Origin: Jiella soli
Lineage (GTDB): Bacteria; Pseudomonadota; Alphaproteobacteria; Rhizobiales; Rhizobiaceae
Assembly: GCF_020615385.1 (NCBI RefSeq)
Contig: NZ_JAJAVB010000015.1
Location: forward strand, 163,345 to 227,344
Length of the DNA: 64,000 nucleotides
Reading direction: 5' to 3'
Shown here: piece after piece, positions 9,353 through 21,289 of the stretch
Layout of the letters: every line of letters begins with the position of its first letter
Numbering within the stretch: the stretch's first letter is position 1
The notes under the pieces: model-generated
Databases searched by the model: none
The model's input: only the letters and a program-made list of their open reading frames with translations
What the model was told of the DNA's origin: nothing
Made by a program: the position numbers and the translations under genes

Positions 9353-9388
9353 CGCCGTCCAGCTCTTATCCGAAAAGGTTGCAAGCTG

Positions 9389-11206
9389 ATGACTGCAGAC
9401 CGCCGCATCGAAGAGATCACCGACCGCATCCGTGAACGCTCGGCCGCAACGCGTGAGCCCTATCTCGCCCGCATCCGAGCCAAGGGGGCGGAAGGGCCGA
9501 AGCGCTCCACCCTCACCTGCGGCAATCTCGCCCATGGATTCGCCGCCTGCGGGCCGACCGACAAGGCACGCCTCTCCGGCGGCGAGACGGCCAATCTCGG
9601 CATCATCACCGCCTATAACGACATGCTCTCGGCCCACCAGCCCTATGAGCGCTTCCCGGAGATGATCCGCCAGGCCGCGCGCGAAGTCGGCGCCACCGCG
9701 CAGGTCGCTTCGGGCGTTCCGGCGATGTGCGACGGCGTCACCCAAGGCCAGACCGGCATGGAGCTTTCGCTGTTTTCGCGCGACGTCATCGCGATGGCCG
9801 CCGCCGTCGGCCTGTCCCACGACATGTTCGACGCCGCCGTCTATCTCGGCATCTGCGACAAGATCGTTCCCGGCCTTGCGATCGCCGCACTGACTTTCGG
9901 CCATCTGCCGGCGATCTTCGTGCCGGCGGGACCGATGACGTCGGGCCTTCCCAACGACGAGAAGAGCCGCATCCGCCAGCTCTACGCCGAGGGCAAGGTC
10001 GGACGCGAGGCGCTGCTCGAGGCGGAATCGGCCTCCTATCACGGCCCGGGCACCTGCACCTTCTACGGCACCGCCAATTCCAACCAGATGCTGATGGAGA
10101 TCATGGGCCTGCACACGCCGGGCTCGTCCTTCGTCAACCCGAACACGCCGCTGCGCGATGCGCTGACCCGGGAGGCGGCGAGACGCGCCCTTTCGATCAC
10201 GGCCCTCGGCAACGAGTACACACCCGCCGGCCTGGTGGTCGACGAGCGCGCCGTCGTCAACGGCGTCGTCGGTCTTCATGCGACGGGCGGCTCGACCAAC
10301 CATACCATGCATCTCGTGGCGATCGCCGCGGCCGCAGGCATCAAGCTGACCTGGCAGGACATTTCCGACCTGTCCGACGTCACCCCCCTGCTCGCGCGTG
10401 TCTATCCGAACGGGCTTGCCGACGTGAACCACTTCCATGCCGCCGGCGGCATGGGCTTCCTGATCCGCGAGCTCCTCGACCGCGGCCTCCTGCACGAGGA
10501 CGTGCGCACCGCCTGGGGGACGGGCCTCAGAGCCTACACGATCGAGGCCAAGCTCGGCACCGACGGCCATAGCGTCGTGCGGGAGAGCGTCCCGACCGTG
10601 AGCGGCGACCCCAAGGTGCTGACGACGGCGGACAAGCCGTTCTCGATGAATGGCGGCCTCAGAATGCTCAACGGCAATCTCGGCAAGGCGGTGATCAAGG
10701 TCTCGGCGGTCAAGCCGGAGCGCCGCGTCGTCGAAGCGCCCGCCAAGGTCTTCCATGACCAGAACCAGCTGAAGGTCGCCTTCGATGCCGGTGAACTCGA
10801 CCAGGACTTCATCGCCGTCGTCCGCTTCCAGGGACCGCAGTCGAACGGCATGCCCGAGCTGCACAAGCTGACGCCGCTGCTCGGCGTGCTGCAGGACCGC
10901 GGACACAAGGTGGCGCTGGTGACGGACGGCCGCATGTCCGGCGCCTCCGGCAAGGTACCGGCCGCGATTCACGTGACGCCCGAGGCCAAGGCTGGCGGCC
11001 CGATCGCCCTCATCGAGGAGGGCGACATGATCCGGGTCGACAGCGAGATGGGAACGCTGGAACTGCTCGTCGATGCCGCCGAGCTTTCCTCACGCAAGCC
11101 GGCGACGCCAGACCTTGCCGGCAACGAATTCGGGCTCGGCCGGGACCTGTTCGCCCCTTTCAGGGCAGCTGTCGGAACGGCCGACAACGGCGCCAGCGTA
11201 TTCTGA
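9389..11206 (+). CDS. edd: phosphogluconate dehydratase
   Basis: A 605-aa IlvD/Edd-family dehydratase that converts 6-phosphogluconate to 2-keto-3-deoxy-6-phosphogluconate, the defining Entner-Doudoroff step. Family blocks include [18 protein letters not shown], the cysteine-containing [27 protein letters not shown] and [16 protein letters not shown]; these cysteines are the likely Fe-S ligands. The C-terminal block [19 protein letters not shown] is also typical. Length matches Edd and not the shorter IlvD. AAAAGG lies just ahead of the ATG. Confidence 0.96.
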   Translation: MTADRRIEEITDRIRERSAATREPYLARIRAKGAEGPKRSTLTCGNLAHGFAACGPTDKARLSGGETANLGIITAYNDMLSAHQPYERFPEMIRQAAREVGATAQVASGVPAMCDGVTQGQTGMELSLFSRDVIAMAAAVGLSHDMFDAAVYLGICDKIVPGLAIAALTFGHLPAIFVPAGPMTSGLPNDEKSRIRQLYAEGKVGREALLEAESASYHGPGTCTFYGTANSNQMLMEIMGLHTPGSSFVNPNTPLRDALTREAARRALSITALGNEYTPAGLVVDERAVVNGVVGLHATGGSTNHTMHLVAIAAAAGIKLTWQDISDLSDVTPLLARVYPNGLADVNHFHAAGGMGFLIRELLDRGLLHEDVRTAWGTGLRAYTIEAKLGTDGHSVVRESVPTVSGDPKVLTTADKPFSMNGGLRMLNGNLGKAVIKVSAVKPERRVVEAPAKVFHDQNQLKVAFDAGELDQDFIAVVRFQGPQSNGMPELHKLTPLLGVLQDRGHKVALVTDGRMSGASGKVPAAIHVTPEAKAGGPIALIEEGDMIRVDSEMGTLELLVDAAELSSRKPATPDLAGNEFGLGRDLFAPFRAAVGTADNGASVF

Positions 11207-11322
11207 GCGCTGGCGGCGATGCAGAACTGGCCGGACGGTTCTTTGTGCTGTAACGTCCGGCGCGACGGCATGACGCCTCCCGTCCGGCTGACGCGCCGGT
11301 CGGACGCAATTTGGATCGACGG

Positions 11323-13311
11323 ATGAAGTTCGCAGCCACGCGCCCTTTCCGCCTGCCGCGCGTCTCCCTGCGCCCGCTCGGCATCGTACATGACGTGCTC
11401 GTCGCGTTCCTCGCTATCACGCTGTCGATGACCCTCGCCTGGGGCTGGGCGCCGCTTCTGGACGTCTGGCAGATCTGGGTGCTGATCGGCGCCTACACCG
11501 CGCTCAGCGCTGCGGTGTTTCCGATGTTCTCGCTGAACAGCGGCGCCTGGCGCTACGCCTCGCTCCTCGACGCCATGTCGATCGTCAAGGCGGTCACGAC
11601 GATCACTCTGGTCTTCCTCGTCGTCAATTTCTTCCTCTTCCGCGGCGCCTATCTTCCGCGCACGGCGATGGTCGTCTCCTGGTTCGTGATGATCGTCGGC
11701 CTCGGCGGGCCGCGTCTCGTCTATCGGATGATGAAGGAGCGCGGTCTTGCCACGCCGGTGGCGGACGATGCTGCCGACTTCCGCCACGGCGTCCTGCTCT
11801 ACGGCTTCAACGACAATGCGGACCTCTTCATCCGCAAGGCGCGTCGCAACCGGCGCCACAGCGTCATCTTCGGCATCATCGACGAGCGGACGAAGAACCG
11901 GCGGCGCCAGTTGCACGGCGTGCCGGTCCTCGGCCCCCTCTCGCAGCTGAACATGATCGCGCGCAGGGCGGAACTGCGCGCCACCGCCATCCGCGAACTG
12001 ATCATCACCGACACCGAGATCGCGCCGGCCGCGCTTTCCGAACTCGTCGCGGCCGCCGCCCCCCTGAAGATCGCGCTCAAGCGCCTGCCGGACATCAGCC
12101 GCGCAGGCATCGTCGACGAGAACGCGCCGATTGAGCCGCTGCCGGTCTCGCTCGAGGATCTTCTGGGCCGCCGGGAGGTCGATCTCGACATCCGCGAGGT
12201 CGCCAAGCTGATCAACGAGCGCCTCGTCGTCGTCACCGGCGCCGGCGGTTCGATCGGCTCGGAACTCGTCCGCCAGATCGCGATGTTCCATCCGCGGCTG
12301 CTTGTCCTGATCGACAATTCCGAGTTCAATCTCTGGTCGATCGAAAAGCAGATCGCCGAGGAATTTCCGACCGTGCCGGTGCTCGCCCGGATCGTCGACG
12401 TGCGCCAGCGCATGCGGGTCGACACGCTGTTCCGGCAGCTGTCGCCGGACGTCATCTTCCATGCCGCGGCGCTCAAGCATGTGCCGATCGTGGAGGAAAA
12501 TCCCGTCGAGGGCATCGAGACCAACCTCCTCGGCACCCGCAATGTCGCCGATGCGGCGCTCGCCGTCGGCGCCGGTGCCTTCGTCATGGTCTCGACCGAC
12601 AAGGCCGTGAACCCGTCGAACATCATGGGCGCCACCAAGCGCGCGGCGGAGTCCTACTGCCAGGCGCTCGATCTCGCCCAGGACAAGACCCGCTTCATGA
12701 CGGTGCGCTTCGGCAACGTTCTGGGATCGACGGGATCGGTGATCCCGCTGTTCCGCTCGCAGCTCGCCAAGGGCGGGCCGCTGACGGTTACTCATCCGAA
12801 GATCACCCGCTTCTTCATGACCATTCCCGAAGCTTCGCGGCTGATCCTCCACGCGGCCGGCCACGGCATGAACGACAGCCGCGCGAAGGGACAGATCTTC
12901 GTCCTCGACATGGGCCAGCCGATCCGCATCGCCGAACTCGCCGAGCGGCTGATCCAGCTGGCGGGGCTGAGGCCCCATATCGACGTCGCCATCCGCTTCG
13001 TCGGCCTGCGCAAGGGCGAAAAGCTTTATGAGGAGCTGTTCAGCGACGGCGAGACCCGCGAGGAGACTGGGCGCGAGGGACTGATGTTCGCGCGCTCGCG
13101 CGTCGGGGACGCAAAGCTCCTGGGGCGCAGTTTCGACATAATCCAGACGGCCGTCCAGGCCAATGACGCCGATCGCGCCGTCGAGGTGCTGAAGCGTATC
13201 GTGCCGGAATACCAGCCGGCCGAGGAAGCACTTGCCCTTCCCGCCATCGCCCAGCATTCGGGCTCCGGCGAGGTGACGGATTTGCCCCGCCTTCCCGGCC
13301 GCGAGGCCTGA
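11323..13311 (+). CDS. membrane-bound nucleotide-sugar 4,6-dehydratase, CapD/FlaA1/PglF-like
   Basis: About 662 aa. Four hydrophobic helices in roughly the first 130 residues are followed by a degenerate Rossmann domain (GVLLYGFNDNADLFIRKA). The second half is a complete SDR-type dehydratase with VVTGAGGSIGSELVRQI, the FHAAALKHVPIVEENP block and downstream STDKAVNPSNIMGATKR. This is the PglF/WbpM family, which makes UDP-4-keto-6-deoxy amino sugars for O-antigen, capsule or protein glycosylation. No other glycan gene is adjacent. An in-frame TTG at 11311 would add four residues. The gene runs to within 5 bp of the convergent aglK-like gene. Confidence 0.88.
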   Translation: MKFAATRPFRLPRVSLRPLGIVHDVLVAFLAITLSMTLAWGWAPLLDVWQIWVLIGAYTALSAAVFPMFSLNSGAWRYASLLDAMSIVKAVTTITLVFLVVNFFLFRGAYLPRTAMVVSWFVMIVGLGGPRLVYRMMKERGLATPVADDAADFRHGVLLYGFNDNADLFIRKARRNRRHSVIFGIIDERTKNRRRQLHGVPVLGPLSQLNMIARRAELRATAIRELIITDTEIAPAALSELVAAAAPLKIALKRLPDISRAGIVDENAPIEPLPVSLEDLLGRREVDLDIREVAKLINERLVVVTGAGGSIGSELVRQIAMFHPRLLVLIDNSEFNLWSIEKQIAEEFPTVPVLARIVDVRQRMRVDTLFRQLSPDVIFHAAALKHVPIVEENPVEGIETNLLGTRNVADAALAVGAGAFVMVSTDKAVNPSNIMGATKRAAESYCQALDLAQDKTRFMTVRFGNVLGSTGSVIPLFRSQLAKGGPLTVTHPKITRFFMTIPEASRLILHAAGHGMNDSRAKGQIFVLDMGQPIRIAELAERLIQLAGLRPHIDVAIRFVGLRKGEKLYEELFSDGETREETGREGLMFARSRVGDAKLLGRSFDIIQTAVQANDADRAVEVLKRIVPEYQPAEEALALPAIAQHSGSGEVTDLPRLPGREA

Positions 13312-13316
13312 TCCGC

Positions 13317-14429
<1,113 letters not shown>

Positions 14430-14466
14430 CGCGCTCCTCCCTTCGCCGGATATCTCCCCGGCCCTG

Positions 14467-16149
14467 TCACAATTGTCCGATGAACCCGTCATGCGGGGGG
14501 ATGCTGATCCTCTGTCCCTCGGCGCGGCCGGCAAAGCCGTGACCGGCGAGAGCCGTCGGCGATCCTTCTCCCGCAAGGTCGAGAACGGCCTCGGTCGCGC
14601 CGAGATTGAAGGCGCAGACGAGCGCTTCATTGCCCGCCTTGCGAACGAAGGCGAGCACCTCGGCCGGCGCCTCGATGAACCGCATCGCCCCCCTGACCAG
14701 AGGCGGGTTCGCCCGGCGGAATGCGAGCAGCGCCCGGTAAAAATGCAGAAGCGAGGCGGGATCGGCCTCCATCCGATCGACGGCTCGCGAAAGATGTTCC
14801 GGCGGGACCGCCAGCCAGGGGCGCGCCTTGGAGAACCCGCCATTGGGCGCGTCTGCCTCCCAGACCATCGGCGTACGGGCGCCGTCGCGGCCCTTCACCT
14901 CCGGCCAGAAATTGATGCCATAGGGATCGACGATGTCCTCATAGGCGATGTCGGCCTCGGTCAGGCCCAGCTCCTCGCCCTGATAGAGGCAGACCGAGCC
15001 GCGGATCGTCAGGAGGATGCCGGCTGCCAGCCGCAGGATCCGCTCCGTCTCGGCGCTGCCGCCGCTCCAGCGGCTGGCATGGCGCGGCACGTCATGGTTG
15101 GAAAAGGCCCAGCAGGCCCAGCCGTCGGCGGCGGTTCTTTCGAACCGGCCGAGAATGCCGCGGATCGTCTCCGCGGGCGGCATCTCGCCGGACAGGAAAT
15201 CGAAGGCGTAGCACATCTGCAGCTTGTCGCCGCCCGAGGCGTATTCGCCCATCAGCTCGACGCCGCGGATGCGCTCGCCCACCTCGCCGACCGCCATCGC
15301 ACCGTATTCGTCGAGGAGCGCCCGCAATTCCCGCAGGAAGACATTCACCTCCGGCCGGTTCTTGTCGTGGACGTGATCCTGGAAATTGTAGGGCTGGTTG
15401 CGCGAGGCCATGACCTCGGACTGGAGCGCTGTGCCGAGCGGCGGATTGTCGCGAAGCTTTGCGTCGTGAAAGTAGAAATTCGTCGTGTCCAGCCGGAAGC
15501 CGTCGACGCCGCGATCGAGCCAGAAACGCACATCGGAAAGCAGCGCCTCGCGCACCGCCGGATTGTGGAAGTTGAGGTCCGGCTGCGAGGTCAGGAAGTT
15601 GTGGAGGTAATACTGCCGTCGCCGCGAGTCCCATTCCCAGGACGTGCCGCCGAAGACCGAGAGCCAGTTGTTCGGCGGCGTCCCATCCGGCTTCGGATCG
15701 GCCCAGACATACCAGTCGGCCTTCGCATTGTCGCGGCCCGAGCGGCTTTCGACGAACCATGGATGCCGGTCGGACGTATGGGAGAGCACCTGGTCGATGA
15801 CGACCTTGAGGCCGAGCCGATGCGCCTCGGCGACGAGGGCATCGAAGTCTTCGAGCGTTCCGAAGATCGGGTCGACGCCACGATAGTCGGAAATGTCGTA
15901 GCCGAAATCCTTCATCGGCGAGGGCATGAAGGGAGAGATCCAGATCGCGTCGACGCCAAGCGAGGCGACATAGGCCAGGCGTCGCGTGATGCCCGCGAGA
16001 TCGCCGATCCCGTCCCCGCTGGAATCCTGGTAGGAGCGCGGATAGATCTGGTAGATGACGCCGCCGCGCCACCACTCGGCGTCGCCGTGCGAATTTTCGC
16101 CTGGCCTTGCGTCGAAGGGGTCGGGGCGGTCCTGCAAACGGGTCTCCAT
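14467..16149 (-). CDS. aglA: alpha-glucosidase, glycoside hydrolase family 13
   Basis: A 560-aa cytoplasmic hydrolase that splits alpha-glucosides such as sucrose, maltose or trehalose after uptake. GH13 regions are visible: [19 protein letters not shown], the region-I block [17 protein letters not shown], the nucleophile block [12 protein letters not shown], the acid/base segment MAVGEVGE and [12 protein letters not shown]. No signal peptide is seen. The ATG overlaps the TGA of the GNAT gene (TGATG), so the genes are coupled. Exact substrate range cannot be read from sequence. Confidence 0.93.
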   Translation of the reverse strand: METRLQDRPDPFDARPGENSHGDAEWWRGGVIYQIYPRSYQDSSGDGIGDLAGITRRLAYVASLGVDAIWISPFMPSPMKDFGYDISDYRGVDPIFGTLEDFDALVAEAHRLGLKVVIDQVLSHTSDRHPWFVESRSGRDNAKADWYVWADPKPDGTPPNNWLSVFGGTSWEWDSRRRQYYLHNFLTSQPDLNFHNPAVREALLSDVRFWLDRGVDGFRLDTTNFYFHDAKLRDNPPLGTALQSEVMASRNQPYNFQDHVHDKNRPEVNVFLRELRALLDEYGAMAVGEVGERIRGVELMGEYASGGDKLQMCYAFDFLSGEMPPAETIRGILGRFERTAADGWACWAFSNHDVPRHASRWSGGSAETERILRLAAGILLTIRGSVCLYQGEELGLTEADIAYEDIVDPYGINFWPEVKGRDGARTPMVWEADAPNGGFSKARPWLAVPPEHLSRAVDRMEADPASLLHFYRALLAFRRANPPLVRGAMRFIEAPAEVLAFVRKAGNEALVCAFNLGATEAVLDLAGEGSPTALAGHGFAGRAEGQRISIPPHDGFIGQL

Positions 16150-16670
16150 CAGCCGGTGGCCTCGAACGCTTCGTGAAAGACGATCTCGCCTGCAGGCGCA
16201 GGCGGAACAAGGACGCGGCGTTGCACAAGTCGCGCCGGCACGTCGCGATAGGTGAGCCTTGGATCGCTCTCGAATCCAAACCGGGAATAGAAGCCCGGGT
16301 CGCCGACAAGCACGCATCCCCTGGCGCCCCATCCTTCGAGGCGGCGGAGGCCGTCCGTCACGAGCGCCGTCCCGATCCCCTGGCGCTGGAGCTGCGGCCA
16401 GACCGAGATCGGCCCGAGCGCGTACCATGCGCCCTCGCCGCTTTCGATCGTCACCGGCGAGAAGACGACATGGCCCATGATGCCGCCGTCGGGATCGACC
16501 GCGACGAGGGAGAGAACCATCGCGTCGGCGCCTCTCAGCGCGTCGACGATCGCCGCCTCTGTCTGCTGGCTGTGCGGCGCGTCCTTGAAGGCCGCCTGCG
16601 TCAGGGCCCGGATCACGTCGATATCGGCCGGCGTCTCCGGCCGGATGTGGGGCGGCACCGTCATCGTCAT
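16149..16670 (-). CDS. GNAT family N-acetyltransferase (YhbS-like)
   Basis: About 173 aa. The acetyl-CoA-binding motif is visible in [20 protein letters not shown], followed by [17 protein letters not shown], a block typical of YhbS-like acetyltransferases. The acceptor is unknown. The gene sits inside the alpha-glucoside operon with an ATGA overlap to the permease before it and a TGATG overlap to the glucosidase after it. It is therefore co-translated with sugar uptake, although the Sinorhizobium agl operon is not known for such a gene. A second ATG six bases inside has better spacing from AAGGG and may be the true start. Confidence 0.8.
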   Translation of the reverse strand: MTMTVPPHIRPETPADIDVIRALTQAAFKDAPHSQQTEAAIVDALRGADAMVLSLVAVDPDGGIMGHVVFSPVTIESGEGAWYALGPISVWPQLQRQGIGTALVTDGLRRLEGWGARGCVLVGDPGFYSRFGFESDPRLTYRDVPARLVQRRVLVPPAPAGEIVFHEAFEATG

Positions 16671-17494
16671 CCCTTCACGCCGCCGGCCGTGAGACCGGAG
16701 ATGATCTTGCGCTGGAAGATGAGGACGAGGACGATCAGGGGCACCGTCACGATGACCGAGGCGGCCATGATCGTGCCCCAGGGGATCTCCTGTTCGGAGG
16801 CGCCCGAGAGGAGTGCGATCGCCACCGGCACGGTGCGGGTCGAATTGTTGGAGACGAAGGTCAGCGCGAACAGGAACTCGTTCCAGGCGGCGATGAAGGC
16901 GAGCAGGCCCGTCGTCACCAGCGCCGGCCACATCAGCGGCAGGAAGACCCGGACGACGATGGTGAAGGGCGAGGCGCCGTCGACGATCGCCGCCTCCTCG
17001 ATCTCGACCGGCAGGTCCCGCATGAAGGTCGTCAACACCCAGACGGTGAACGGCAGGGTGAAGATCATATAGGCGAAGATCAGCGAGAACAGCGTGTTAT
17101 AGACGCCGGCCCAGCGGACCATCTCGAACAGGCCGGCGAGGACCGCGATCTGCGGGAACATCGAGACGGCGAGGATGGTCAGGAGGAGAAGGCCACGCCC
17201 GGCGAAGTTGATCCGCGACAAAGCATAGGCTGCCGTCACCGCCAGGAACAGTGAGATCGCCACGACCACGACGGCGACGATCACCGAATTGAGGATGTTC
17301 GTCGGAAAGACGCCGTTGGTGAGGACGCCCTCGTAATTCGCCAGCGAGAAGTCGACCGGCAGGTAGTTCACCCGGAACAGCGCCGTGCCGGACTTCAGGC
17401 TGGTCAGGATGGCGTAGTAGAAGGGGAAGACCGAGAACAGGACGATGAGGACGACGAGGGCATAAAAGCCGGTGCGCTTGACTGCGTAAGGCAT
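16667..17494 (-). CDS. aglG: alpha-glucoside ABC transporter permease (MalG-type)
   Basis: A 275-aa inner-membrane permease with about six helices. The cytoplasmic EAA loop that docks the ATPase reads [15 protein letters not shown]. It begins [10 protein letters not shown] inside an ATGA overlap with the preceding permease gene, and its stop overlaps the GNAT start. Together with AglF it forms the channel for the AglE-bound sugar. Confidence 0.92.
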   Translation of the reverse strand: MPYAVKRTGFYALVVLIVLFSVFPFYYAILTSLKSGTALFRVNYLPVDFSLANYEGVLTNGVFPTNILNSVIVAVVVVAISLFLAVTAAYALSRINFAGRGLLLLTILAVSMFPQIAVLAGLFEMVRWAGVYNTLFSLIFAYMIFTLPFTVWVLTTFMRDLPVEIEEAAIVDGASPFTIVVRVFLPLMWPALVTTGLLAFIAAWNEFLFALTFVSNNSTRTVPVAIALLSGASEQEIPWGTIMAASVIVTVPLIVLVLIFQRKIISGLTAGGVKG

Positions 17495-18495
17495 CACTTC
17501 CCCCTGCCGCCGAGATCGAGCCGGGCGATCTTGATGTAGAACAGCGTGATGAAGGCGATCACCAGGAACAGAAGCGTCGAGGCGGCCGAGCCATAGGCGA
17601 ACTTGTCGAACTGGAAGAGGTTTTCCTGGGCGAAGACCGACATCGATTTCGTCTGGGTGTTGTTCGGCGTCAGAACGTAGATCAGGTCGAAGACCCTGAG
17701 CGCATCCAGCGCCCTGAAGATCACCGCGACGAGGATCGCCGGGCGGATCAGCGGCAGCGTCACCTTCCAGAACACCTTGACCGGATGGATGCCGTCGATC
17801 TTCGCCGCCTCGTAGACGTCGCCCGGCACCATCTGCAGGCCGGCCAGGATGAGCAACGCCATGAACGGCGTCGTCTTCCACACGTCGACGATGATCACCG
17901 CCCACATCGCCGTATCGGGGCTCGCCGTCCAGGCGACGGGCGAGGAGATGATGCCGACCCCCACCAGCATGTCGTTGAGGATGCCGAACTGGTCGTTCAT
18001 CATCCAGGCCCACATCTTGGCCGAGACGATGGTCGGGATCGCCCAGGGGATGAGGACGGCGGCGCGGACGAAGGCGCGGCCCTTGAACTCGGCATTGAGG
18101 ACGAGGGCGAAGACGAGGCCGAGCACCGTCTCGATCGCCACGGAGATCACCGAATAATAGACGGTGTTGTAGACGGCGTTCCACCACTGCGGATCGAACA
18201 GGAGGCCGAAATACTCGCCCTCCCCGTCGCCGTAGTCGACATATTCCCAGTAGTTGCGCAAACCAACGAACTCGGCGCCTTCGAGATCGGAGAGGCTGGC
18301 GTTGGTGAGCGAGAACCAGATGGTCTTCAGGAGCGGCCAGCCGGCGACGAGGGCGAGCACCAGGAGCATCGGTGCGAGGAACAGCCAGGCCGACCTCAGG
18401 CGCTGGCGGGACAGATCGGAACGTGGCCGCGCGCCGGCCCGCTCGGTTTCAAGCGACTTTTCGGTCGGCGGCACGCCCGCCTGAACGTTGGCCAT
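17494..18495 (-). CDS. aglF: alpha-glucoside ABC transporter permease (MalF-type)
   Basis: A 333-aa inner-membrane permease. A polar N-terminal tail of about 35 residues precedes the first helix ([18 protein letters not shown]). The EAA loop reads [18 protein letters not shown]. The ATG follows a GGAGGAGAT-like ribosome site about 165 bp downstream of the binding-protein stop. It overlaps aglG by four bases. Confidence 0.92.
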   Translation of the reverse strand: MANVQAGVPPTEKSLETERAGARPRSDLSRQRLRSAWLFLAPMLLVLALVAGWPLLKTIWFSLTNASLSDLEGAEFVGLRNYWEYVDYGDGEGEYFGLLFDPQWWNAVYNTVYYSVISVAIETVLGLVFALVLNAEFKGRAFVRAAVLIPWAIPTIVSAKMWAWMMNDQFGILNDMLVGVGIISSPVAWTASPDTAMWAVIIVDVWKTTPFMALLILAGLQMVPGDVYEAAKIDGIHPVKVFWKVTLPLIRPAILVAVIFRALDALRVFDLIYVLTPNNTQTKSMSVFAQENLFQFDKFAYGSAASTLLFLVIAFITLFYIKIARLDLGGRGK

Positions 18496-18660
18496 GATCT
18501 CCTCCCCGTCCGATGCCGCGGTCGCGCCGGCCTGCCGGCTTCTCCGGTCTTGAGGCTATCGCGATCGCTTCATGCGCCGTCGGCCGGACGCCCTCCTGTC
18601 GCCGACGCCGAGTGGCGAGGCGCGGGACCTCTTGCGAGACCCCGCAGCCTCAGGCGGGGA

Positions 18661-19926
18661 TCACTCCCAAGCGCTGCGCTTCAGCCGGCGCAGTCGCTTT
18701 TCCAGCTGGTCGAGATTGTCGGCGGCCGAGCCGCGCCCGGACAGCGTCTCGTTGACGGCGGTCCAGAACTCCTTGGAGACCTCGTTGTACTGCTTCTTCG
18801 TCGCCGCCGAGGGCCGCGGCACGGCATTCTCGACGACATCGCCCCAGGAAGCCACGATCGGCTGCGCCTTGGCGATCTCCGGATCTTCGTAGAGCGAGGG
18901 AATGGTCGGGAGGCGCGAGGAGTTCATCGCCCGCTCCTTCTGGGCCGCCTCCGAGCCGAGAAACTTGACGAGTTCGATCGCCGCTTCCTGGTGCTGGGAA
19001 TATTTCGACACGGCGAGGTTCCAGCCACCCAGGCAGGCTGCCGACTGGCCGCCCTCGCCCGCCGGCAGCGGCGTGACGTCGAACTTGCCCTTCACGGCGC
19101 TGTCATCGCCGGCCGACAGGGCATAGGCATAGGGCCAGTTGCGCATGAAGACGGCGTTGCCCGTCTGCCAGACGCCCCGGGCCTCTTCCTCCTTGTAGGA
19201 GAGAACACCTTCCGGCGCGATTGTGCCGACCCAGCCCTTGGCCATGTCGATGGCCGCAGCGGCCTTCTCGTTGTTGATGGTGATCTCGCCATCCGGCGAG
19301 ACGATCTGGCCGCCGCCGTTGGAGGCGACCCATTCGAGCCCGTCGCAGGTCAGGCCCTCATAGGGCGCGCCCTGGAAAACGAAGCCGTTCATCTGGGCAT
19401 TGCCGGCCTCACGCTCCTTGTCCTGGATCTCCTTGGCGATCTCGGTCAGCTCGGCCCAGGTCTTCGGCGGCTCCTTGCCGTATTTCTCCAGAAGATCGCT
19501 GCGATAATACAGGGCCGGCGCGTCGGTATACATCGGGAAGGCGACGAGCTTGCCGTCCACCGTCTGGGACTGGATGATCGACGGGTTGTGCTTGGGGATC
19601 TCGTCCTTCATCGCCTCGGAAAGGTCGACGAAGCTGGCGGCCAACTGCGGCGCCCAGATCACGTCGGTGCGATAGACGTCGACATCCGCGTTGCCGGCCG
19701 ACAGCCAGAGCCGGTATTGGCCGAACTGGTCGGTCGTCGAAGCCGGCATTTCGACGAGCTTGACCGTGTGACCGGTCTCCTTCTCGAACGCGTCGAGCTG
19801 CATTCTCAGTTCGGAGATGTCCTTGCCGATCGAGCCGGCCACGAGCGCCAGCTCCTCGGCCTTGGCGGCACCGCCGGACATCAACGCGCTTGCGGCCACG
19901 GCGAGCGCCATGTTGCGGAACTTCAT
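18661..19926 (-). CDS. aglE: alpha-glucoside ABC transporter substrate-binding protein
   Basis: A 421-aa periplasmic protein of the maltose/sucrose-binding cluster. A Sec signal peptide is evident (MKFRNMALAVAASALMSGG, cleavage probably after AKA). The mature part has the domain-hinge region DAPALYYRSDLLEKYG and the aromatic-rich TGNAVFMRNWPYAYA. It is the first gene of the operon and follows a GGGAGGAAG ribosome site. An in-frame start five codons earlier is possible but would spoil the signal peptide. Confidence 0.92.
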   Translation of the reverse strand: MKFRNMALAVAASALMSGGAAKAEELALVAGSIGKDISELRMQLDAFEKETGHTVKLVEMPASTTDQFGQYRLWLSAGNADVDVYRTDVIWAPQLAASFVDLSEAMKDEIPKHNPSIIQSQTVDGKLVAFPMYTDAPALYYRSDLLEKYGKEPPKTWAELTEIAKEIQDKEREAGNAQMNGFVFQGAPYEGLTCDGLEWVASNGGGQIVSPDGEITINNEKAAAAIDMAKGWVGTIAPEGVLSYKEEEARGVWQTGNAVFMRNWPYAYALSAGDDSAVKGKFDVTPLPAGEGGQSAACLGGWNLAVSKYSQHQEAAIELVKFLGSEAAQKERAMNSSRLPTIPSLYEDPEIAKAQPIVASWGDVVENAVPRPSAATKKQYNEVSKEFWTAVNETLSGRGSAADNLDQLEKRLRRLKRSAWE

Positions 19927-20268
19927 TCGACTTCCTCCCATCCTGGTCGTCGATGCGACACGCCGGCGCGTCTTTGCGACGTCTGAAGCCCGACGGCTCC
20001 ACCACTCCCATGGCCGGCGCCGCGTCGCATCCCGTTGTTATGGAATGCTAGCCGAAGAAGAGGGAAAGGCAAGTTGTGCGGAGGAAGTTAGTTTACCGGC
20101 GGCGAGACGAGATCTGTGGTCTCGGCGCGCCTCGCGCAGGCAGGGCGCGCCGTCTCCGCCGGTCGAATCCGCATCGGCTGAGTTCCTCGATCGGAGCAAA
20201 AATGGCGGCTGAGACGCGGCGGGAAAAAGACCCGCGGCCGGACGCGGCAATCGATGTCGTGCCCCCCT
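19927..20268. other. intergenic region: agl promoter and urtE 3' end
   Basis: No gene is seen. Promoter and operator elements for the minus-strand agl operon must lie in the left part, but no clear LacI-type palindrome was found. A GCGGG/CCCGC inverted repeat around GAAAAAGA near 20218-20234 could help terminate urtE transcription; it lacks a good T-run. Confidence 0.35.
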
Positions 20269-20964
20269 TCAGACCGTCAGATGCTTGCGAACCTCCGGAT
20301 CGTCGAGGCCCTCGGCCGGTCCTTCGAAAACGATCTCGCCACGGTCCATGATGTAGACCTTGTCGGCAAGTTCGCGGCAGAAATCGAGATACTGCTCGAC
20401 GAGAAGGATCGCGAGGCCCGCCTCGGCCTTCAGGAAGCGGATCGCCCGGCCGATGTCCTTGATGATCGAAGGCTGGATGCCCTCGGTCGGCTCGTCGAGG
20501 ACGAGAAGCTGCGGGCGCGTCACCAGCGCGCGGCCGATCGCCAATTGTTGCTGCTGGCCGCCTGACAGATCGCCGCCTCGCCGGGAGAGCATGTCCTTCA
20601 GGACCGGGAAGAGCTCGAAGACATGGTCGGGGATCGACCGGTCCGCGCTCTTCAGCGGCGCGTAGCCTGTCTGCAGGTTCTCGCGGACGGTGAGCAGCGG
20701 GAAGATCTCGCGCCCCTGCGGCACGAAGCCGATGCCGCGACGTGCGCGGGTATAGGGCGCCTCGCGGCCGAGCGAATGGCCGTCGAGGCTGATCTCGCCG
20801 CGCCGGATCGGCTGCTGGCCGACGATGGCCCTCAACAGCGAGGTCTTGCCGACGCCGTTGCGCCCGAGGACGCAGGTGATCTCACCCTTCTCTGCGCCGA
20901 GCGAGACCTTCCGGAGAGCTTGGGCGGCACCGTAATAGAGATCGACGTTGGAGACGGTCAGCAT
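20269..20964 (-). CDS. urtE: urea ABC transporter ATP-binding subunit UrtE
   Basis: A 231-aa branched-chain-type (LivF-like) ATPase. Walker A is GRNGVGKTS, the signature is LSGGQQQQLAIGRA and Walker B is LLVLDEPTEGIQPS, the last two characteristic of UrtE. It is the final gene of urtABCDE and powers high-affinity urea uptake. It is separated from urtD by about 325 bp that hold palindromic repeats, unlike the four-base overlaps elsewhere in the operon. Confidence 0.93.
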   Translation of the reverse strand: MLTVSNVDLYYGAAQALRKVSLGAEKGEITCVLGRNGVGKTSLLRAIVGQQPIRRGEISLDGHSLGREAPYTRARRGIGFVPQGREIFPLLTVRENLQTGYAPLKSADRSIPDHVFELFPVLKDMLSRRGGDLSGGQQQQLAIGRALVTRPQLLVLDEPTEGIQPSIIKDIGRAIRFLKAEAGLAILLVEQYLDFCRELADKVYIMDRGEIVFEGPAEGLDDPEVRKHLTV

Positions 20965-20983
20965 GGGACACTCCCCTCCACGG

Positions 20984-21016
20984 TCGTCATTCTCGGGCCC
21001 CGTCCCGAGAATCCAG
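20984..21016. repeat. REP-like palindromic element, copy 1
   Basis: A 33-bp unit built on the internal palindrome ATTCTCGGG...CCCGAGAAT. It is the inverted counterpart, with one mismatch, of the unit at 21083-21115. The pair lies between urtD and urtE and would fold into a large stem-loop in the transcript. Similar CTCGGG/CCCGAG intergenic palindromes are common in Hyphomicrobiales. Confidence 0.75.
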
Positions 21017-21082
21017 GGGCACCCGCCGCAACATCGGCCACTTCCGCCCCCTGCAGATGGAGCCAATGACGCCCGACGATCT

Positions 21083-21115
21083 CTGGATTCTCGGGACGGA
21101 GCCCGAGAATGACGA
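21083..21115. repeat. REP-like palindromic element, copy 2 (inverted)
   Basis: The reverse complement of copy 1 at 32 of 33 positions, 66 bp away. The head-to-head arrangement resembles a bacterial interspersed mosaic element. Confidence 0.75.
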
Positions 21116-21212
21116 AGCGTTGGGGCTGGCGCCTCCGGCTTCTGCACCCCGGTTTTGCCGACCTCCTTCGCGAGCAGCTGGCTCGAAAGCTCTTTTCGGG
21201 TCGTGCGAATGC

Positions 21213-21236
21213 TTTAGGGACAAGCCTGAGGATGAC
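21213..21236. repeat. degenerate third copy of the REP-like unit
   Basis: TTTAGGGACAAGCCTGAGGA followed by TGAC matches the half-unit CTCGGGACGGAGCCCGAGAA with several changes. It lies in the same urtD-urtE gap and in the same orientation as copy 2. Confidence 0.45.
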
Positions 21237-21289
21237 GCCGCGGAGGGGGCCTTGCCCCGTCAACGCGACCGAAGGAGACAGCAACATCC

